Shown piece by piece: positions 62,560-64,000 of a stretch of 64,000 bases of DNA. The notes beneath the pieces were generated by a model. That model searched no databases. It was not told the DNA's origin and saw nothing but the letters and a program-made list of their open reading frames with translations. Positions within the stretch are counted from its first letter, which is position 1; the number at the start of each line of letters is the position of its first letter. Source of the DNA: Apteryx mantelli (taxonomy: Eukaryota; Chordata; Aves; Apterygiformes; Apterygidae); contig NC_089978.1 of assembly GCF_036417845.1 (NCBI RefSeq), positions 84,128,007-84,192,006 of the forward strand, written 5' to 3'. The position numbers were made by a program, and so were the translations under genes.

Positions 62560-64000
62560 GTTAAAGGAACTGCGCTCTTAATGGTGATCAGCTGAAGACA
62601 GTACCCAGAGGCATTCCACCTGCTATTGCCTTGATATGGCTCATGTCCAGCAACATCGTCTCCATCACAACAGACACTTTCTCAGCATCCCAGACTTCAG
62701 GGAACTGTGTAGGGACGAGAACCATTATTTTGCTAACTCTCGTGGGAAATGATTTTCCATAGAATATGGGGTTCTCTCTGCTCTTGCCAACCTGACTGTG
62801 CTGTCACTCTCACACTATAACCTGACCTAGGTGCCATCCTGCCTACCCGTATCTCTCCAGAAGCTTGACCTAAGTCATACTAACATAAGGAACATCTTGT
62901 TCATCTAATAGTTCTTGATGCAAGTTTGAGCTGTCCCAGATGCCTCAATGCTCCTCTTCCACGTGAAGCTTGCTCTGGAAACTCTCCCATTCAAATACAT
63001 CTTTAAACATAGCTTTCCAAAATCTTAACAAATTAAAGACTTTAACTCTGACTAGCGCTGTGCTTACTGAAGTACTTGTCTGGTTTCAGAACGAGCCACA
63101 GCTGTGGGTGCTTCATTTGGTGTCCAACTTCTTCACACAGGCGACGGACTCTGGAGAGCTCTTGCAGAGTTTGTCTGCTCTGGAGGGGCTGGATTTATCT
63201 TTCAATTACCAGAAGCAAGTCTACTCCTGGTATCTAAAACTTCCTCAACACTTTTCAGTTCTAATATCATTGGAGCAATTAGATATTAAAGAGTATGTCT
63301 TCAAAGAACTAGACAAAGTGCATTTAAACCTCTTTTTATCATTAAAAAGCTAAATATTCTCAATTTTAGTCCAAACTTTATTAAAAAAGCTGTTATGTCT
63401 GTCTTCCAGGAATTTAAGAACCACACAGACTTATCGCTGAAAGAAAGTAAAATAGTCCCACAAACAAAGGAAATCAATATATTTCTTGTTTGAGAAAAAA
63501 AAAGACAACTTGACAGATTACTCTTACAGCTAATAGTGAAAACCCAAGTCATATGCAGCATATTCTGATTATGAAAAAGAGCAAATATACTATTTAGATA
63601 ATCAGCACTGTAAATCATGTAGAAAAGTCTTGGATTTGAGTCTAAAAATATTTTCTTCATTAATGCAAGTCAGTTTAAAGATCTTAAGGGCATAGTTTGT
63701 TTGAATTTGTCTTCAAATGCCCTTGGTGAAGCTTTCAATGGCACTGAATTAATCTTTTCTCCTAATCTGAAATATTTAGCTCTCTCTTTTAACAAATTGG
63801 GTTTCACCACTTATTTGCATTTAAAGAATTACGTAACCTTGAGGTATTAGACCTCAGCTATAACAAACATTACTTTTGGTGGCAGGTTTGGAGCAGAACC
63901 TCCTATTTGTTGAAAACATTCCTAAATTAAAAGTTTTAAATTTAAGTTTTCTCTATTGATAATATCTGAACTAAGAAGTTCACCCCTTCAAAAATTAGAA
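62560..64000 (+). pseudogene. TLR8: TLR8 pseudogene (partial, runs off the window)
   Basis: Leucine-rich repeat blocks align in order with the TLR8 ectodomain, from roughly residue 150 to 620, but in shifting frames. The blocks are QLKTVPRGIPPAI (from 62589), LSALANLTVLSLSHYNLT (62774), SCPRCLNAP (62929), LSFNYQKQVYSWYLKLPQ and EYVFKEL (63200-63310). Then come LNILNFSPNFIKKAVMSVFQ (63350), VLDLSLK (63627), NASQFKDLKGIVCLNLSSNA (63662) and FKELRNLEVLDLSYNKHYF (63820). Stops occur at 62750, 62828, 62906, 62909 and 63957, with about eight frame changes. Its place after TLR7 on the same strand, and the VCLNLSSNA and LSYNKHYF blocks, fit TLR8. No membrane or TIR part is in the window. A second decayed TLR7 copy is the alternative, but position and the shorter loop favour TLR8. 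Confidence 0.85.

Larger units (their letters stand above)
52163..62560. other. Interval between TLR7 and the TLR8 pseudogene, including the TLR7 3' UTR
   Basis: No protein gene or RNA gene is supported. The TLR7 3' end is not clear: no canonical AATAAA occurs in the first kilobase (AATATA near 52340 is a weak candidate, AATAAA at 53208 lies in a purine tract). A CR1 remnant (56432), a possible MIR/L2 tail (56955), a GAA tract, an AT minisatellite, a TC tract and a GC-rich patch at 60360-60640 are present. Short open frames are chance. Confidence 0.6.

Overview
This is a window of vertebrate nuclear DNA, almost certainly from a bird. It is AT-rich and gene-sparse, with long introns, GT-AG splice sites, one sharp CpG island and eroded CR1-type LINE fragments. 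A bird fits best because the gene order PRPS2 - TLR7 - TLR8 is the conserved amniote Xp22-type block and TLR8 is wrecked here. TLR8 loss is known in birds, while mammals, crocodilians and turtles keep it. The species cannot be read from the sequence.

Layout, all genes on the + strand. Positions 1-10690 are intergenic, with one recognisable old repeat. Positions 10690-11830 are a CpG island carrying the PRPS2 promoter and first exon. Positions 11034-36427 hold the complete seven-exon PRPS2 coding region (318 residues, every exon join in frame), followed by a roughly 2 kb 3' UTR with poly(A) signals at 36592 and 38429. Positions 38456-44660 are intergenic or TLR7 5' sequence. TLR7 follows: a 47-base exon at 44661-44707 ends exactly on the initiator ATG, a 4.3 kb intron follows, and one large exon (49022-52162) holds the remaining 1046 codons. 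Positions 52163-62560 are intergenic. From about 62560 to the window end is a TLR8 pseudogene with at least five premature stops and about eight frame changes. It runs off the right edge.

PRPS2 makes PRPP for nucleotide synthesis and is a housekeeping gene. TLR7 is an endosomal single-stranded-RNA sensor of innate immunity. TLR8 would be its sister sensor, so this locus appears to rely on TLR7 alone for this branch of RNA sensing. The proximity of PRPS2 to the TLR genes is conserved synteny, not a functional operon.

I found no new gene system. The observations most worth a second look are the detailed wreckage of TLR8, the isolated TLR7 start-codon exon, which simple ORF finding misses, a pair of CRE-like sites around PRPS2 exon 1, and a small inverted-repeat element in the TLR7 intron.
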